A stretch of DNA of 64,000 nt. Origin: Paracoccus methylarcula. GTDB lineage: Bacteria > Pseudomonadota > Alphaproteobacteria > Rhodobacterales > Rhodobacteraceae. Below the pieces are notes generated by a model. The model searched no databases. It was not told the DNA's origin and saw only the letters and a list, made by a program, of their open reading frames with translations. Made by a program: the position numbers and the translations under genes. The stretch is from the NCBI RefSeq assembly GCF_003007735.2, contig NZ_PXNQ02000004.1, positions 124,001 through 188,000 on the forward strand, read 5' to 3'. Positions 25,846-35,918 of this stretch are shown in pieces. The first letter of the stretch is position 1. Every line of letters begins with the position of its first letter.

Positions 25846-26427
25846 ATGACGCAGGGCAATCGGATCGTGGTGATCCTTGGATCGATCCGCGAGGGACGAA
25901 TCAATGACCGGATCGCGGCCTGGACCGTCGGGCAGTTGAAGGCGCATGGATTTGCGCCCGAGATTGTGGACCCCGCCGATCCCGAGCTTTTGCCGGTGCA
26001 GACCGGCGACAAGCAGGCCGTTCAGCGGCTGAAGCAGCGGATGGGGGATGCGGACGGGTTCGTGATCGTGACGCCCGAATACAATCATGCCGCTCCGGGG
26101 CCGCTGAAAACGCTGATCGACGCGGTCAATGCCGAATGGCGCGCGCGTCCGGTGGGGCTTGTCAGCTATGGGGGCATTTCCGGCGGGCTGCGCGCCACCG
26201 AGTCGCTGCGCATCGTTCTGGCCGAGCTGCACAGCGTCACCCTGCGCGACACGGTGAGCTTCGCCTCGCCATGGCGGCGTTTCGACGAGGCGGGGCGGAT
26301 CACCGATCCCGAAGCCGCCGAGGCGGCCGAGGCGGCGATGGCGGTCTTCGCCCATCGCCTGCGCTGGTGGGCCGATGCATTGGCGGATGCGCGCGCGGCG
26401 CGCGCCTATGACCCGGAGGACAGCTAG
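25846..26427 (+). CDS. NADPH-dependent FMN reductase family protein (SoxR target)
   Basis: A 193-residue flavodoxin-like reductase. The FMN phosphate loop is VVILGSIREGRINDRIAAW, the PEYNHAAPGPLKTLIDAV motif is typical of the NADPH-dependent FMN/quinone reductases (ChrR/azoreductase-like), and VGLVSYGGISGGLRA is the second flavin-binding loop. It should reduce quinones, azo compounds or chromate by two electrons. ATG 25846 is preceded by AAGGAAAAG; earlier in-frame ATGs overlap the promoter. The MFS gene starts directly after its TAG. Position after a SoxR box suggests induction by redox-cycling agents. Confidence 0.87.
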   Translation: MTQGNRIVVILGSIREGRINDRIAAWTVGQLKAHGFAPEIVDPADPELLPVQTGDKQAVQRLKQRMGDADGFVIVTPEYNHAAPGPLKTLIDAVNAEWRARPVGLVSYGGISGGLRATESLRIVLAELHSVTLRDTVSFASPWRRFDEAGRITDPEAAEAAEAAMAVFAHRLRWWADALADARAARAYDPEDS

Positions 26428-27627
26428 ATGGACCGCTTGCTGAAAGATCCGCGCGCATGGGGGCTGATGTTCGCCGCGATGCTTACGATCATGTCGAATG
26501 CCACGATCACGCCGTCCTTGCCGGGATTGGAGGCGATGTTCGCAGACGATCCGCTGGCCCCCTATCTCACCCGGCTACTGATTACCGCGCCTTCGCTGCT
26601 GGTCGCGATCACCGCACCTTTCGCGGGGGCGATGACCGACAGGCTGGGGCGCAGGCGGCCATTGCTGGTCGGGCTGGTCCTTTATGCGGTCGCGGGGACG
26701 GCGGGGCTGTACCTGGACTCGCTCGAGGCGATATTGGCCAGCCGTCTTGCCCTGGGGCTGGGAGTGGCGGCGATCATGACATCGCAGGCGGCGCTGGTCG
26801 GGGATTATTTCGAAGGCCCGGCGCGGGGGCGCCTGATGGGTTACCAGATGGCCGCGACCAATATCGGCGGGCTGGTCTTCGTCACCATGGCCGGGGTGCT
26901 GGCCTCTGCCGATGCCCGTCTGCCCTTTGCGATCTATGGGCTGGCCGCCCTATTGCTGCCGATCCTGTCGGCGATCCTGCCCGAGCCGCAGCGCTTTTCC
27001 ACCATGTCGGCGGAGGCGCAGGCGAGTGATCCGGGCGAGCCGGGCTGGCAAGTGACCGTCGCGATCATGGCGACGGCGGCGGGGCTGACCTTCGTGATCT
27101 TCTATGCCGTGCCGACGCAGGTGCCCTATCACCTGCAAGGGCTGGGCCTGGTCGATCCGCGCAATGCCGGGCTGGTCATGGGCGCAATGATGTTCGCCGC
27201 CGCGATCATGTCGGTGGTGTCGGGATTGATCCGGCCAAGGCTGGGGCGGATCGGCACGCCGGTATCGGGCTATCTGGCGCTTGGTGCGGGCTTTGCCGGG
27301 TTGTCCATCGGGCATTCGCTTCCCTTCGCCATGGTCTCGACCGCGATGATCGGGGCGGGGCTGGGATTGTGCATGCCGACCTTCATCACCACGGCGCTGA
27401 ATGTCGCTCCGGCACGGCGCCGGGGGCTGGTCACGGGCCTGATCACTTCGGCAATTTTTCTGGGACAATTCCTTTCACCTCTGGCAAGTCAGCCGCTGGT
27501 TACCCATCTGGGCTATTCCGGCGCCTTCCGTATCGGGAGTTTCGCTTTCGTCGCCCTGGCGGTCATCCTGACCGTCACGCTGCGCCGGCAGACGCCGAGA
27601 AACATCAAGCCGCTCAGTGCGCATTAG
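26428..27627 (+). CDS. MFS efflux transporter (SoxR-linked)
   Basis: A 399-residue major facilitator with twelve predicted helices. The MFS signature GAMTDRLGRRRPLLVGLVLY lies between helices 2 and 3, and the RLALGLGVAAIMTSQAALVGD helix 4 motif resembles drug:proton antiporters. It begins immediately after the stop of the FMN reductase gene, so both belong to one transcript behind the SoxR box. Efflux of redox-active drugs such as phenazines or quinones is the natural inference; substrate is otherwise unknown. The helix 7-12 half starts near residue 205 after a short hydrophilic loop. Confidence 0.87.
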   Translation: MDRLLKDPRAWGLMFAAMLTIMSNATITPSLPGLEAMFADDPLAPYLTRLLITAPSLLVAITAPFAGAMTDRLGRRRPLLVGLVLYAVAGTAGLYLDSLEAILASRLALGLGVAAIMTSQAALVGDYFEGPARGRLMGYQMAATNIGGLVFVTMAGVLASADARLPFAIYGLAALLLPILSAILPEPQRFSTMSAEAQASDPGEPGWQVTVAIMATAAGLTFVIFYAVPTQVPYHLQGLGLVDPRNAGLVMGAMMFAAAIMSVVSGLIRPRLGRIGTPVSGYLALGAGFAGLSIGHSLPFAMVSTAMIGAGLGLCMPTFITTALNVAPARRRGLVTGLITSAIFLGQFLSPLASQPLVTHLGYSGAFRIGSFAFVALAVILTVTLRRQTPRNIKPLSAH

Positions 27628-27660
27628 CGCCACGCGGATCTGCAAACGAGGGAGCCGGGC

Positions 27661-28602
27661 ATGACCGGAATCATCGAGATCGACAATCTGTCGAAAGAAT
27701 ATGGCGGCGGCACAAAGGCGCTTACCGATGTGTCGATGTCCATCGAAGAGGGCGAGATCATCGCGCTGCTGGGACCGAACGGGGCGGGCAAGACGACGCT
27801 CATCTCGATCATCTGCGGGCTGGTGGTGCCGACCGGCGGCTCTGTCCGCGTCGGTGGCTATGACATCGGCAAGGATTGGCGGGCGGCGCGCAAGCTGATC
27901 GGGCTGGTGCCGCAGGAGATCGCGCTGGAGCCCTTTGAGTCGGTGCTCAACTGCGTCCGCTTCACCCGCGGCCTTTACGGCGAAGGGCCGGACGACGCCT
28001 ATATCGAAGAGGTGCTGCGCAGCCTTGCCCTGTGGGAGAAGCGCGATGCCGCCACCAAGGAATTGTCGGGCGGCATGAAGCGCCGGGTGCTGATCGCCAA
28101 GGCGCTGGCCCATCGCCCCAAGGTGCTGTTCCTCGATGAGCCCACCGCCGGGGTCGATGTCGCCCTGCGGCGCGAGATGTGGCAGGTGGTCGAGGGGCTG
28201 CGCCGCGAAGGCGTGACCATCATTCTGACCACGCATTACCTGGAAGAGGCCGAAGAGATGGCCGACCGGATCGGGGTCATCAACAAGGGCCAGCTTTTGC
28301 TGATCAAGCCCAAGGACGAGCTGATGGGCGAATTCGGCGGCAAGACCCTGAGGATCGAGCTGGACGAGCCCCTGCATGCGATCCCGTCGGAACTGGCCGG
28401 CCGTGGGCTGGTCCTTGCCCCGGATGGGCTTGAGATCAGTTATGACTACGACACGCGCGCCGAAAGGACCGGCATCGCCCGCCTGCTGGGTGATCTGGCC
28501 GCGCAGGGGATCACCGTGCGCGATGTTTCGACCCGGCAATCCAGTCTCGAGGAAGTGTTCATTTCCCTGGTCCAGGAAGACAAAGCGGAGGACGCGGCAT
28601 GA
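27661..28602 (+). CDS. ABC-2 exporter ATP-binding protein
   Basis: A 313-residue ABC ATPase of the CcmA/YadG type. Walker [11 protein letters not shown] (about 39-48), Q-loop [11 protein letters not shown], signature [15 protein letters not shown] (about 135), Walker [13 protein letters not shown] and H-loop [13 protein letters not shown] are all intact. The C-terminal 75 residues form the small regulatory domain common in ABC-2 exporters. It overlaps the permease gene by four bases (ATGA), forming a two-gene transporter. Substrate is unknown; E. coli YadGH is the closest arrangement. Confidence 0.92.
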   Translation: MTGIIEIDNLSKEYGGGTKALTDVSMSIEEGEIIALLGPNGAGKTTLISIICGLVVPTGGSVRVGGYDIGKDWRAARKLIGLVPQEIALEPFESVLNCVRFTRGLYGEGPDDAYIEEVLRSLALWEKRDAATKELSGGMKRRVLIAKALAHRPKVLFLDEPTAGVDVALRREMWQVVEGLRREGVTIILTTHYLEEAEEMADRIGVINKGQLLLIKPKDELMGEFGGKTLRIELDEPLHAIPSELAGRGLVLAPDGLEISYDYDTRAERTGIARLLGDLAAQGITVRDVSTRQSSLEEVFISLVQEDKAEDAA

Positions 28603-29372
28603 TGGCGGACATCAACTGGCCCGGTGTCTGGGCGATATTCCATCACGAGATGATGCGGTTCTTCCGCACCATCTGGCAATCCCTGGCCTCGCCGGTCGTG
28701 TCGACGGTGCTGTATTTCGTCGTCTTCGGTGCTGCCATCGGCGGGCGTATCCAGTCGGTCGAGGGCGTGCCCTACGGCGCCTTCATCGTACCGGGGCTGA
28801 TGATGCTGACGGTGCTGCAGCAATCGGTCAGCAATGCCAGTTTCGGGATCTATTTCCCGAAATTCAGCGGCACGATCTATGAATATCTCGTCTCGCCGGT
28901 GGGCTGGGTCGAGGTCACCATGGGCTTTGTCGGCGCCGCAGCCGCCAAGGCGATCCTGATCGCGCTGATCATCCTGTTGACCAGCTTCGGCTTCGTCGGT
29001 GTCCATATCCTGCACCCGTTCTGGATGCTGGCCTTCCTGTTCCTGACGGCACTCGGCTTCAGCCTGCTGGGTTTCATCCTCGGGCTCTGGGCCAAGTCCT
29101 TCGAGCAGTTGCAGATCGTGCCGATGATGGTCATCACGCCGCTGGTGTTCCTTGGCGGAGCCTTCTACTCGGCCAGCATGCTGCCGCCTTTCTGGGAGGC
29201 GGTCGCCAAGCTGAACCCGGTGCTTTACCTGATCTCGGGCTTCCGCTGGTCCTTCTTCGGGCTGGCCGATGTGCCGGTGGGCGTGTCGCTGGTCGCGGTG
29301 GCGATCTTCATCGGCATCTGCTTTGCCATCATCCGCTGGATATTCATGACGGGCTGGCGGTTGCGCGAGTGA
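28599..29372 (+). CDS. ABC-2 type permease (YadH-like)
   Basis: A 257-residue permease with six predicted helices. The [13 protein letters not shown] segment [14 protein letters not shown], the [23 protein letters not shown] stretch and the [33 protein letters not shown] signature region (ABC-2 exporter motif) mark the family. ATGATGG gives two possible adjacent starts, the first overlapping the ATPase stop. It forms the membrane channel for the preceding ATPase. The substrate cannot be inferred. Confidence 0.9.
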   Translation: MMADINWPGVWAIFHHEMMRFFRTIWQSLASPVVSTVLYFVVFGAAIGGRIQSVEGVPYGAFIVPGLMMLTVLQQSVSNASFGIYFPKFSGTIYEYLVSPVGWVEVTMGFVGAAAAKAILIALIILLTSFGFVGVHILHPFWMLAFLFLTALGFSLLGFILGLWAKSFEQLQIVPMMVITPLVFLGGAFYSASMLPPFWEAVAKLNPVLYLISGFRWSFFGLADVPVGVSLVAVAIFIGICFAIIRWIFMTGWRLRE

Positions 29373-29509
29373 TCCAGGGGTGTCGAACGTTCCCGGAGAC
29401 AGCAGAATTGCAACAGTTTATCGGTATTTTGCCGTTAACTACTTGATCGATGGCGTGCCTCGGCGATCGGCGGGATAATCTTGCATCCGTAGGTAACGAT
29501 GGAGATTTT

Positions 29510-30025
29510 ATGATGCGTATATTCTGGATTGTCCTTGGCGGGCTTTCGATTGTTGCGGGCGTCCTGGCGCTGGCCAATCCCCTTGCCGCCACCCTGACCG
29601 CCGAACGGCTTGCCGGCTGGAGCTTCCTGTTCATCGGTGTGCTCGAGATCTTCGCGGTGTTTCAGCAAAAGAGCTGGCGCGGCAGGATCTGGGCGATACT
29701 GGCGGGGCTGGCCTTTGCCATCCTTGGTGTCATGCTGTTGGCCCGGCCCCTGGCAGGTATCCTGTCGCTGACCCTGATCGTCGCCATCCTGTTCCTCGTG
29801 GCGGGTGCGGTGAAGCTGGCCATGGCGTTCTCGCTTGAACGCGGGAATGGTTTCTGGCTGATCCTGCTAAGCGGGGCGCTGTCGATTGTCCTTGCCCTGA
29901 TGATCTTTGCGAATTTCCCGGCTTCTGCCGCGACGATCCTGGGCGTGCTGCTGGCGATCGAGCTGATTTCGAACGGCGTGTCGATGATCGCGCTTTCGAG
30001 CTCTGCGCCAGTGAACAAGACATGA
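29510..30025 (+). CDS. HdeD family membrane protein
   Basis: A 171-residue protein with six hydrophobic helices and the HdeD/DUF308 repeat (WIVLGGLSIVAGVLALANPL, then the related WAILAGLAFAILGVMLLARP and WLILLSGALSIVLALMIFAN). HdeD proteins protect enterobacteria against acid at high cell density; the mechanism is unknown and this function may not carry over to alphaproteobacteria. ATG 29510 follows GGAG with a six-base gap. It stands alone between the ABC exporter and a convergent gene, with its own terminator hairpin. Confidence 0.88.
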   Translation: MMRIFWIVLGGLSIVAGVLALANPLAATLTAERLAGWSFLFIGVLEIFAVFQQKSWRGRIWAILAGLAFAILGVMLLARPLAGILSLTLIVAILFLVAGAVKLAMAFSLERGNGFWLILLSGALSIVLALMIFANFPASAATILGVLLAIELISNGVSMIALSSSAPVNKT

Positions 30026-30032
30026 ATCGTGG

Positions 30033-30066
30033 CGGTGCCGCGCCAGTTCCTTCCGGCGCGGCACCG
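30033..30066. terminator. Bidirectional terminator hairpin
   Basis: CGGTGCCGCGCC, a ten-base loop, then GGCGCGGCACCG form a perfect twelve-base-pair stem. It lies exactly in the 54 bases between the convergent hdeD-like and ClpP-like genes. U-tracts on either side are weak, but position and strength support termination for both. Confidence 0.7.
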
Positions 30067-30079
30067 TCCGATTCTATCG

Positions 30080-30565
30080 CTATTTCGATCTGACAAGACC
30101 TTTGCAAATACGGGTCTGTGGATCCAGCCGGACATAATCGCGGGCCGAGATCACGGTCATGTTCAACGACCTGTTCCAGCCTCCGAACCAGCGTTGGCGG
30201 ATGCCGTTCCGGTAATAGCTGCCCATGATCTGATCGACATAGGGTGGGATGATCGAGGTGTTCGGGATGCGGGGCGCGTGAAATCCGATTCGGGCATAGG
30301 GGCCGAGACAGGCATTGGGCATGGTGATCAGCATCGTGCAGGCCGAGCGGCAATAGCCCCGGATTCGGACTCTCTTGCCCGACCGGGCAAGCCGCTCGCG
30401 CAGCTTGACCATCTCCAGCACATTGCCGCCCTTGTCGTTGACGACATCGATAAGTTTTGCACGCTCTCTTATCTCTGCGGTTCCCGCATGAGGTGCCAGA
30501 GACAGCATCAATACGGTACCGATCAGCGGGGCATATCTGCGCATTCTTGTAAACATGCTTCGCAT
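30080..30565 (-). CDS. Secreted ClpP-like fold protein of unknown function
   Basis: A 161-residue protein with an N-terminal signal (YAPLIGTVLMLSLAPHAGTA, cleaved before EIRER). The mature part resembles the ClpP/crotonase-like periplasmic proteins of COG3904: a GYCRSACTMLITMPNACLGP segment with Ser74 flanked by cysteines in place of the nucleophile loop, followed by ARIGFHAPRIP with His96. A serine-His pair is thus present, though protease activity is unproven. The rest (MGSYYRNGIRQRWFGG, ARDYVRLDPQTRICKG) fits the same family. It may have a disulfide between loop cysteines. No operon partner. Confidence 0.65.
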   Translation of the reverse strand: MRSMFTRMRRYAPLIGTVLMLSLAPHAGTAEIRERAKLIDVVNDKGGNVLEMVKLRERLARSGKRVRIRGYCRSACTMLITMPNACLGPYARIGFHAPRIPNTSIIPPYVDQIMGSYYRNGIRQRWFGGWNRSLNMTVISARDYVRLDPQTRICKGLVRSK

Positions 30566-30662
30566 ATGCCGCGAAAATTAGCGCAAGGGGAAGTCACGTT
30601 CCGGCGAATGGCATTCGTAATGCTCTCTTTTCAGGTGCCCGCGAATCGCTTATGTGCGGCGG

Positions 30663-32027
30663 ATGCAGCAGAACCCGCCCGATCTTCGCCCCGATCTCGC
30701 CCGCGCCACCATTCCCGATGAGCGGCGAGCGGGTCAGCCAACCATCGGCATGGTCAGTCTCGGCTGTCCAAAGGCCCTGGTCGACAGCGAGCGCATCCTG
30801 ACAAGGCTGCGGGCCGAGGGCTATGCGATCAGCCCCGATTACGGCGGTGCGGATGCGGTGATCGTGAATACCTGCGGCTTCCTTGACAGTGCCAAGGCGG
30901 AATCGCTGGAAGCGATCGGCGAGGCGTTGCAGGAAAACGGCCGGGTGATCGTCACCGGCTGCCTGGGGGCAGAGCCGGAATATATCACCGGCGCGCATCC
31001 CAAGGTGTTGGCGGTCACCGGACCACATCAATATGAATCGGTATTGGACGCGGTGCACGGGGTGGTGCCGCCCTCGCCCGATCCCTTTGTCGATCTGCTG
31101 CCCGCCAGCGGTGTGAGCCTGACTCCGCGCCATTACAGCTATCTCAAGATTTCCGAGGGCTGTAACCACAAATGCAAGTTCTGCATCATTCCCGACATGC
31201 GCGGCAGGCTGGTCAGCCGCCCCGCCCATGCCGTGATCCGCGAGGCCGAAAAGCTGGTCGAGGCCGGGGTGAAGGAATTGCTGGTCATTTCGCAGGATAC
31301 CAGTGCCTATGGCGTTGACCGCAAATTCGCCGAGGAACGGGGCCATCGCGCCCATATCACCGACCTGGCCCGCGATCTTGGCGGATTGGGCGCATGGGTG
31401 CGGCTGCATTACGTCTATCCCTATCCGCATGTGCGCGATCTGATCCCGCTGATGGCCGACGGGCTGGTGCTGCCCTATCTGGATATTCCCTTCCAGCACG
31501 CCCATCCCGATACGCTCAAGCGCATGGCGCGGCCGGCAGCGGCGGCGAAAACGCTGGACGAGATCGCGGCGTGGCGCTCGGTTTGCCCGGAGATCACCCT
31601 GCGCTCGACCTTCATCGTCGGCTATCCCGGCGAGACCGAGGCAGAGTTCCAGACCCTGCTGGATTGGCTGGACGAGGCCAGACTGGATCGCGTGGGCTGC
31701 TTCCAATACGAAAACGTCAATGGCGCGCGGGCCAATGACCTGCCCGACCATGTTCCGGACGAGATCAAGCAGGATCGGTTCGACCGTTTCATGCAGAAGG
31801 CGCAGGCGATCTCCGAGGCCAAGCTGGCGGCCAAGATCGGGCGCAAGCTGGAGGTGATCGTCGACGCGGTGGACGAGGACGGTGCGACCTGCCGAACCAA
31901 GGCTGACGCGCCCGAGATCGATGGCAACCTGTTCATCGACGAGGGTTTCGAGGCGCTGAAACCGGGTGATATCGTGACCGTCACCGTGGACGAGGCGGGC
32001 GAATACGATCTCTGGGGCAGGCTGTGA
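30663..32027 (+). CDS. rimO: Ribosomal protein S12 methylthiotransferase RimO
   Basis: A 454-residue radical-SAM methylthiotransferase that modifies an Asp of ribosomal protein S12. The UPF0004 domain begins at [20 protein letters not shown], with cluster ligands in SLGCPK, VNTCGF and TGCLG. The radical SAM triad is Cys167, Cys171, Cys174 (CNHKCKFC). The TRAM domain closes the protein ([20 protein letters not shown]). The next gene, a BglII-like endonuclease, starts inside its stop codon (GTGA). Confidence 0.96.
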   Translation: MQQNPPDLRPDLARATIPDERRAGQPTIGMVSLGCPKALVDSERILTRLRAEGYAISPDYGGADAVIVNTCGFLDSAKAESLEAIGEALQENGRVIVTGCLGAEPEYITGAHPKVLAVTGPHQYESVLDAVHGVVPPSPDPFVDLLPASGVSLTPRHYSYLKISEGCNHKCKFCIIPDMRGRLVSRPAHAVIREAEKLVEAGVKELLVISQDTSAYGVDRKFAEERGHRAHITDLARDLGGLGAWVRLHYVYPYPHVRDLIPLMADGLVLPYLDIPFQHAHPDTLKRMARPAAAAKTLDEIAAWRSVCPEITLRSTFIVGYPGETEAEFQTLLDWLDEARLDRVGCFQYENVNGARANDLPDHVPDEIKQDRFDRFMQKAQAISEAKLAAKIGRKLEVIVDAVDEDGATCRTKADAPEIDGNLFIDEGFEALKPGDIVTVTVDEAGEYDLWGRL

Positions 32028-32623
32028 GCTTGCAGGATCGTCTGCCCGAATTCGTGCGGACGCATTACGAGGTGCATGAATGGCGGCATGCCAGCGCGAT
32101 CCTCGCCCATGATTTTCAGGATGAATGGCGCGACATCCTGGATGTGCTGACCGCGTTCCGCCTGCGTCGCGAATGGATCGAGGTCGGTGGCGGCAGGAAA
32201 TCGCAGGTTGCCGACCGGATCGACGGTTTCCTGATGCGGCGCGGATGGGAGGAAAAGCAGTTCCAGACCGCAGTGCTGGTCGACGGCAACCGGCTCGACA
32301 GCCCGACCCACAAGATCGACTGCTACCGCAACAAGATCGGGCTGGAAATCGAATGGAACAACAAGGATCCATTCTTCGACCGCGATCTCAACAACTTTCG
32401 CCTGCTGTTCGATTTGCGCGCGCTGAGCGTTGGTGTCATCATAACCAGATCGGACGAGCTTCAGGATATCTTCAACGATCTTGGGCGAAAATCGTCCTTC
32501 GGGGCATCGACCACGCATATGTCCAAGCTGCTGCCGCGAATTGAAGGTGGCGGCGGGGCTGGATGTCCTCTATTGGTGTTCGGTATAACCAAGAAACTAT
32601 ATGTTGACGGAGGGCAGCCATGA
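32024..32623 (+). CDS. BglII/BstYI-like type II restriction endonuclease
   Basis: A 199-residue protein of the BglII family. The fold-defining active site is visible as Asp99-x8-Glu108-x-Glu110 ([18 protein letters not shown]). BglII itself has Asp84, Glu93 and Gln95 with the same spacing, so the last position is Glu in place of Gln. The region around [22 protein letters not shown] is also family-like. It has a GTG start overlapping the rimO stop and overlaps the methylase by four bases. By family it would cut a GATC-centred palindrome such as AGATCT or RGATCY; specificity is inferred, not seen. Confidence 0.8.
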   Translation: MSLQDRLPEFVRTHYEVHEWRHASAILAHDFQDEWRDILDVLTAFRLRREWIEVGGGRKSQVADRIDGFLMRRGWEEKQFQTAVLVDGNRLDSPTHKIDCYRNKIGLEIEWNNKDPFFDRDLNNFRLLFDLRALSVGVIITRSDELQDIFNDLGRKSSFGASTTHMSKLLPRIEGGGGAGCPLLVFGITKKLYVDGGQP

Positions 32624-33261
32624 ACAGTGCATCTGACGACCTGCTGGCTGTCGCCGGAGAGACCCGGTTCGGCACCATCCTCGCCGATCCGCCCTGGCAG
32701 TTCCAGAACCGCACCGGCAAGATGGCGCCCGAACACAAGCGCCTGTCGCGTTACCCGACCATGACGCTGGACGAGATCTGCGATCTGCCGGTCGAGGCGG
32801 TCGCGGCGGCGCGCTCGCATCTGTATCTGTGGGTGCCCAATGCTCTGCTGCCCGAGGGGCTGCGGGTCATGGATCAATGGGGTTTCAAGTACAAGAGCAA
32901 CCTGATCTGGTACAAGGTTCGCAAGGATGGCGGCCCCGACCGGCGCGGCGTCGGGTTCTATTTCCGTAACGTGACCGAGGTGCTGCTGTTCGGCGTTCGC
33001 GGCAAGGATGTCCGCACGCTCGATCCGGGGCGTTCGCAGGAAAACGTCTTTGTCACCCGCAAGCGCGAGCACAGCCGCAAGCCCGACGAGCAATATGACG
33101 TGATCGAGGCTTGCAGTTGGGGCCCCCGTCTGGAAATGTTCGCACGGGGCGCGCGCAAGGGCTGGACGGTCTGGGGCAATCAGGCGGATGAATATGAACC
33201 GGACTGGCCGACCTATGCCAACCATTCGCAAAGCAATGTCGTCAAGTTGCGTTCCAAGTAA
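32620..33261 (+). CDS. MT-A70 family adenine methyltransferase (likely partner of the endonuclease)
   Basis: A 213-residue SAM-dependent methyltransferase of the MT-A70/Ime4 family. The catalytic DPPW box is at residues 23-26 (ILADPPWQFQNR), with the SHLYLWVPNALLPEGLRVMD segment and the KREHSRKPDEQYDVIEAC motif that carries the SAM-binding region. These enzymes make N6-methyladenine in DNA in bacteria. Overlap with the BglII-like gene (ATGA) strongly suggests it protects the host from that enzyme. The characterised BglII methylase is a cytosine N4 enzyme, so this pairing is different. Clear A residues of GATC sites are the expected target. Confidence 0.85.
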   Translation: MNSASDDLLAVAGETRFGTILADPPWQFQNRTGKMAPEHKRLSRYPTMTLDEICDLPVEAVAAARSHLYLWVPNALLPEGLRVMDQWGFKYKSNLIWYKVRKDGGPDRRGVGFYFRNVTEVLLFGVRGKDVRTLDPGRSQENVFVTRKREHSRKPDEQYDVIEACSWGPRLEMFARGARKGWTVWGNQADEYEPDWPTYANHSQSNVVKLRSK

Positions 33262-33288
33262 TTCCTTCCCCATGACAGCCGGTTTTTC

Positions 33289-34167
33289 ATGCTGCCACCT
33301 ATGATTACCATCAGCCCAGCCTTTGATCCCGACGGCCAGCCGCGCAAGCCCGGCGCATTGTGCATCGGCGCACAAAAGGCGGGCACGTCATGGCTTGCCC
33401 AGATGCTGGGTCAGCATCCGCAAGTCTGGATTCCGCCCTTCAAGGAGGTCCAGTTCTTCAATCACCGGTATATTCCCGAGCATCAGCGCTGGATCGGTTG
33501 GCATTACCGCAACAAGCCCAAGGAAATCCGCGACCGGCATGTCAAGCGCGAGGTGCCGATGCCGCCCGAGCTTGATGCCTATCTCGATGGGCTGACCACG
33601 GGGAAGATGTTTCATAACCATTGGTACAAGCGCGTTTTCGCGCCTGCCCCGCAAGGCGCTGTGCCGATGGATTTCACGCCCGAATATTCGACCCTGCCGG
33701 ATGAGGGGGTAGAGTTCGTGGCCCGCTTCCTGCGCAAGGCGAAGGTTCTTTACCTGATCCGTCATCCGGTTGATCGGGCCATCTCGCAACTGCGAATGAA
33801 CCTGCGCCGCGAGAAGCGGACGCCAGAAACCCTGGCCGACTGGCTGAAAGAGATCGAGAACCCGATTCTATACGATCGCGGGGATTACGCGGCCTACCTG
33901 CCCCGCTGGCGGCGGCATTTCCCGGACATGATGGTGATCCCCTTCGGCCGGATCGCCCGTGCACCTGGTGAGCTGATGGACGAGGTCGAGGAATATCTGG
34001 GCATTGGGCCCTATCCCTACGGTAATCTGGGACAGAAGGTTTTCGCCAACCCGGCAGGGCTGAAACCCCCGGCCGAGGCAGTCGATGCCCTGACCGAACG
34101 GATGGCGCCGCAGCTTGATTTCCTGGCGGCCGAGTTCGGGCCCGGCTTTGTCGAGGAAACCCGCTAG
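33289..34167 (+). CDS. Sulfotransferase domain protein
   Basis: A 292-residue cytosolic protein with the PAPS-binding 5' phosphosulfate loop CIGAQKAGTSWLAQML near residue 26, the 3' phosphate loop VLYLIRHPVDRAISQL (Arg and Ser) near 150, and the FTPEYS segment typical of bacterial heparan/N-deacetylase-like sulfotransferases. It would transfer sulfate from PAPS to a sugar or other acceptor; acceptor unknown. An ATG four codons downstream (33301) is an alternative start, and neither has a clear ribosome site. It follows the restriction-modification pair by 27 bases. Confidence 0.88.
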   Translation: MLPPMITISPAFDPDGQPRKPGALCIGAQKAGTSWLAQMLGQHPQVWIPPFKEVQFFNHRYIPEHQRWIGWHYRNKPKEIRDRHVKREVPMPPELDAYLDGLTTGKMFHNHWYKRVFAPAPQGAVPMDFTPEYSTLPDEGVEFVARFLRKAKVLYLIRHPVDRAISQLRMNLRREKRTPETLADWLKEIENPILYDRGDYAAYLPRWRRHFPDMMVIPFGRIARAPGELMDEVEEYLGIGPYPYGNLGQKVFANPAGLKPPAEAVDALTERMAPQLDFLAAEFGPGFVEETR

Positions 34168-34239
34168 ACATTTGCGCGGCTGCCCTTTCATGACTCGCCG
34201 CTTTGGCCTACATAGCCGCAAAGCTTGCAGGAGATTCCG

Positions 34240-35895
34240 ATGGCGTCCTATCAGTTCGTGTATCACATGGACGGCGTGTCCAAGACCTATGCCGGTGGCA
34301 AGAAGGTCTTCGAGAACATCCGTCTGAACTTCCTTCCCGGCGTCAAGATCGGCGTCGTCGGCGTGAACGGCGCCGGTAAATCGACGCTGCTGCGCGTCAT
34401 GGCCGGTCTCGACAAGGATTTCACCGGCGAGGCATGGGCGGCCAAGGGCGCGACCGTGGGTTATCTGCCGCAGGAGCCGCAGCTCGATCCGGCGCTGAAC
34501 GTGCGCGATAATGTCATGCTGGGGGTGGCGGCCAAGAAAGCCAAGCTGGATCGTTACAACGAGTTGGCGATGAATTACTCGGACGAGACCGCCGACGAGA
34601 TGGCGGCGCTTCAGGACGAGATCGATGCCCAGAACCTGTGGGATCTGGACAGCCAGATCGACGTGGCGATGGAGGCCCTGCGCTGCCCGCCCGACGATGC
34701 CGATGTCGAAACGCTTTCGGGTGGTGAACGCCGCCGTGTGGCTCTGTGCAAGCTGCTGCTTGAGGCGCCCGACATGCTGCTGCTGGACGAACCGACCAAC
34801 CATCTGGATGCCGAGACGATCGCATGGCTGCAAAAGCACCTGATCGAATATCCCGGCACGATCCTGATCGTCACCCATGACCGCTATTTCCTCGACGATA
34901 TCACCGGCTGGATCCTCGAACTCGATCGCGGCCGGGGCATCCCCTACGAGGGCAACTATTCGGCATGGCTGGAGCAGAAGGCCAAGCGGCTTGAACAGGA
35001 AGCCCGCGAGGACAAGGCCAAGCAAAAGACGCTGGAGCGCGAACTGGAATGGATCCGTGCAGGTGCCAAGGCCCGTCAGGCCAAGCAGAAGGCCCGGATC
35101 AACGCCTATAACGAGATGGCGAACCAGTCCGAGCGCGAGAAGCTTTCCCGCGCGCAGATCATCGTCCCGAATGGCGAACGTCTCGGCAACAAGGTGATCG
35201 AGGTCAGCGGGCTGAAGAAAGCCATGGGCGACAAGCTGCTGATCGAGGATCTGGAGTTCAGCCTGCCGCCCGGTGGGATCGTCGGCGTGATCGGTCCGAA
35301 CGGTGCCGGTAAATCGACCCTGTTCCGGATGCTGACCGGCCAGGAGCAACCCGATGCCGGAGAAATCACCTTTGGCGACACGGTGCAGCTTTCCTATGTC
35401 GACCAGTCCCGCGACGCGCTGGATGCGGGCAAGACCGTGTGGGAGGAGATCAGCGGCGGGGCCGAGCAGATCGTGCTTGGCGACGCGCAGATGAACAGCC
35501 GCGCCTATGCTTCGGCCTTCAACTTCAAGGGTGGCGATCAGCAGAAAAAGGTCGGCCAGCTTTCGGGTGGCGAACGCAACCGCGTGCATATGGCCAAGCT
35601 GCTGAAATCCGGCGGCAACGTGCTGTTGCTGGACGAACCGACCAACGATCTGGATGTCGAGACCCTGCAGGCTTTGGAAGCCGCGCTGGAGGATTTCGCG
35701 GGCTGTGCGGTCATCATCAGCCATGACCGTTTCTTCCTCGACCGTCTCTGCACGCATATCCTGGCATTCGAGGGCGATGCTCATGTCGAGTGGTTCGAGG
35801 GCAATTTCGAAGCTTACGAGGAAGACAAGATCCGCCGCCTAGGCCCGGATTCGGTCGAGCCGAAGCGGGTGAAATACAAGAAATTCACGCGGTAA
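34240..35895 (+). CDS. ettA: Energy-dependent translational throttle protein EttA (ABC-F)
   Basis: A 551-residue ABC-F ATPase with two nucleotide-binding domains and no membrane part. The first Walker A is [12 protein letters not shown] (about 40-51); signature [20 protein letters not shown]; Walker [12 protein letters not shown]. The linker (about 240-320) contains the P-site interaction helix region [17 protein letters not shown]. The second domain has [14 protein letters not shown] and [20 protein letters not shown]. EttA binds the ribosomal E site and gates the first peptide bond according to energy charge. ATG 34240 follows AGGAGA. Confidence 0.96.
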   Translation: MASYQFVYHMDGVSKTYAGGKKVFENIRLNFLPGVKIGVVGVNGAGKSTLLRVMAGLDKDFTGEAWAAKGATVGYLPQEPQLDPALNVRDNVMLGVAAKKAKLDRYNELAMNYSDETADEMAALQDEIDAQNLWDLDSQIDVAMEALRCPPDDADVETLSGGERRRVALCKLLLEAPDMLLLDEPTNHLDAETIAWLQKHLIEYPGTILIVTHDRYFLDDITGWILELDRGRGIPYEGNYSAWLEQKAKRLEQEAREDKAKQKTLERELEWIRAGAKARQAKQKARINAYNEMANQSEREKLSRAQIIVPNGERLGNKVIEVSGLKKAMGDKLLIEDLEFSLPPGGIVGVIGPNGAGKSTLFRMLTGQEQPDAGEITFGDTVQLSYVDQSRDALDAGKTVWEEISGGAEQIVLGDAQMNSRAYASAFNFKGGDQQKKVGQLSGGERNRVHMAKLLKSGGNVLLLDEPTNDLDVETLQALEAALEDFAGCAVIISHDRFFLDRLCTHILAFEGDAHVEWFEGNFEAYEEDKIRRLGPDSVEPKRVKYKKFTR

Positions 35896-35918
35896 TCGTG
35901 GGTCGCGCCCACCGGAAC

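Noticed and set aside
33868..35784. A 638-codon open frame on the minus strand opposite ettA
   Set aside because: Composition and repetitiveness mirror the two ABC domains on the other strand. It has no recognisable domain or ribosome site.
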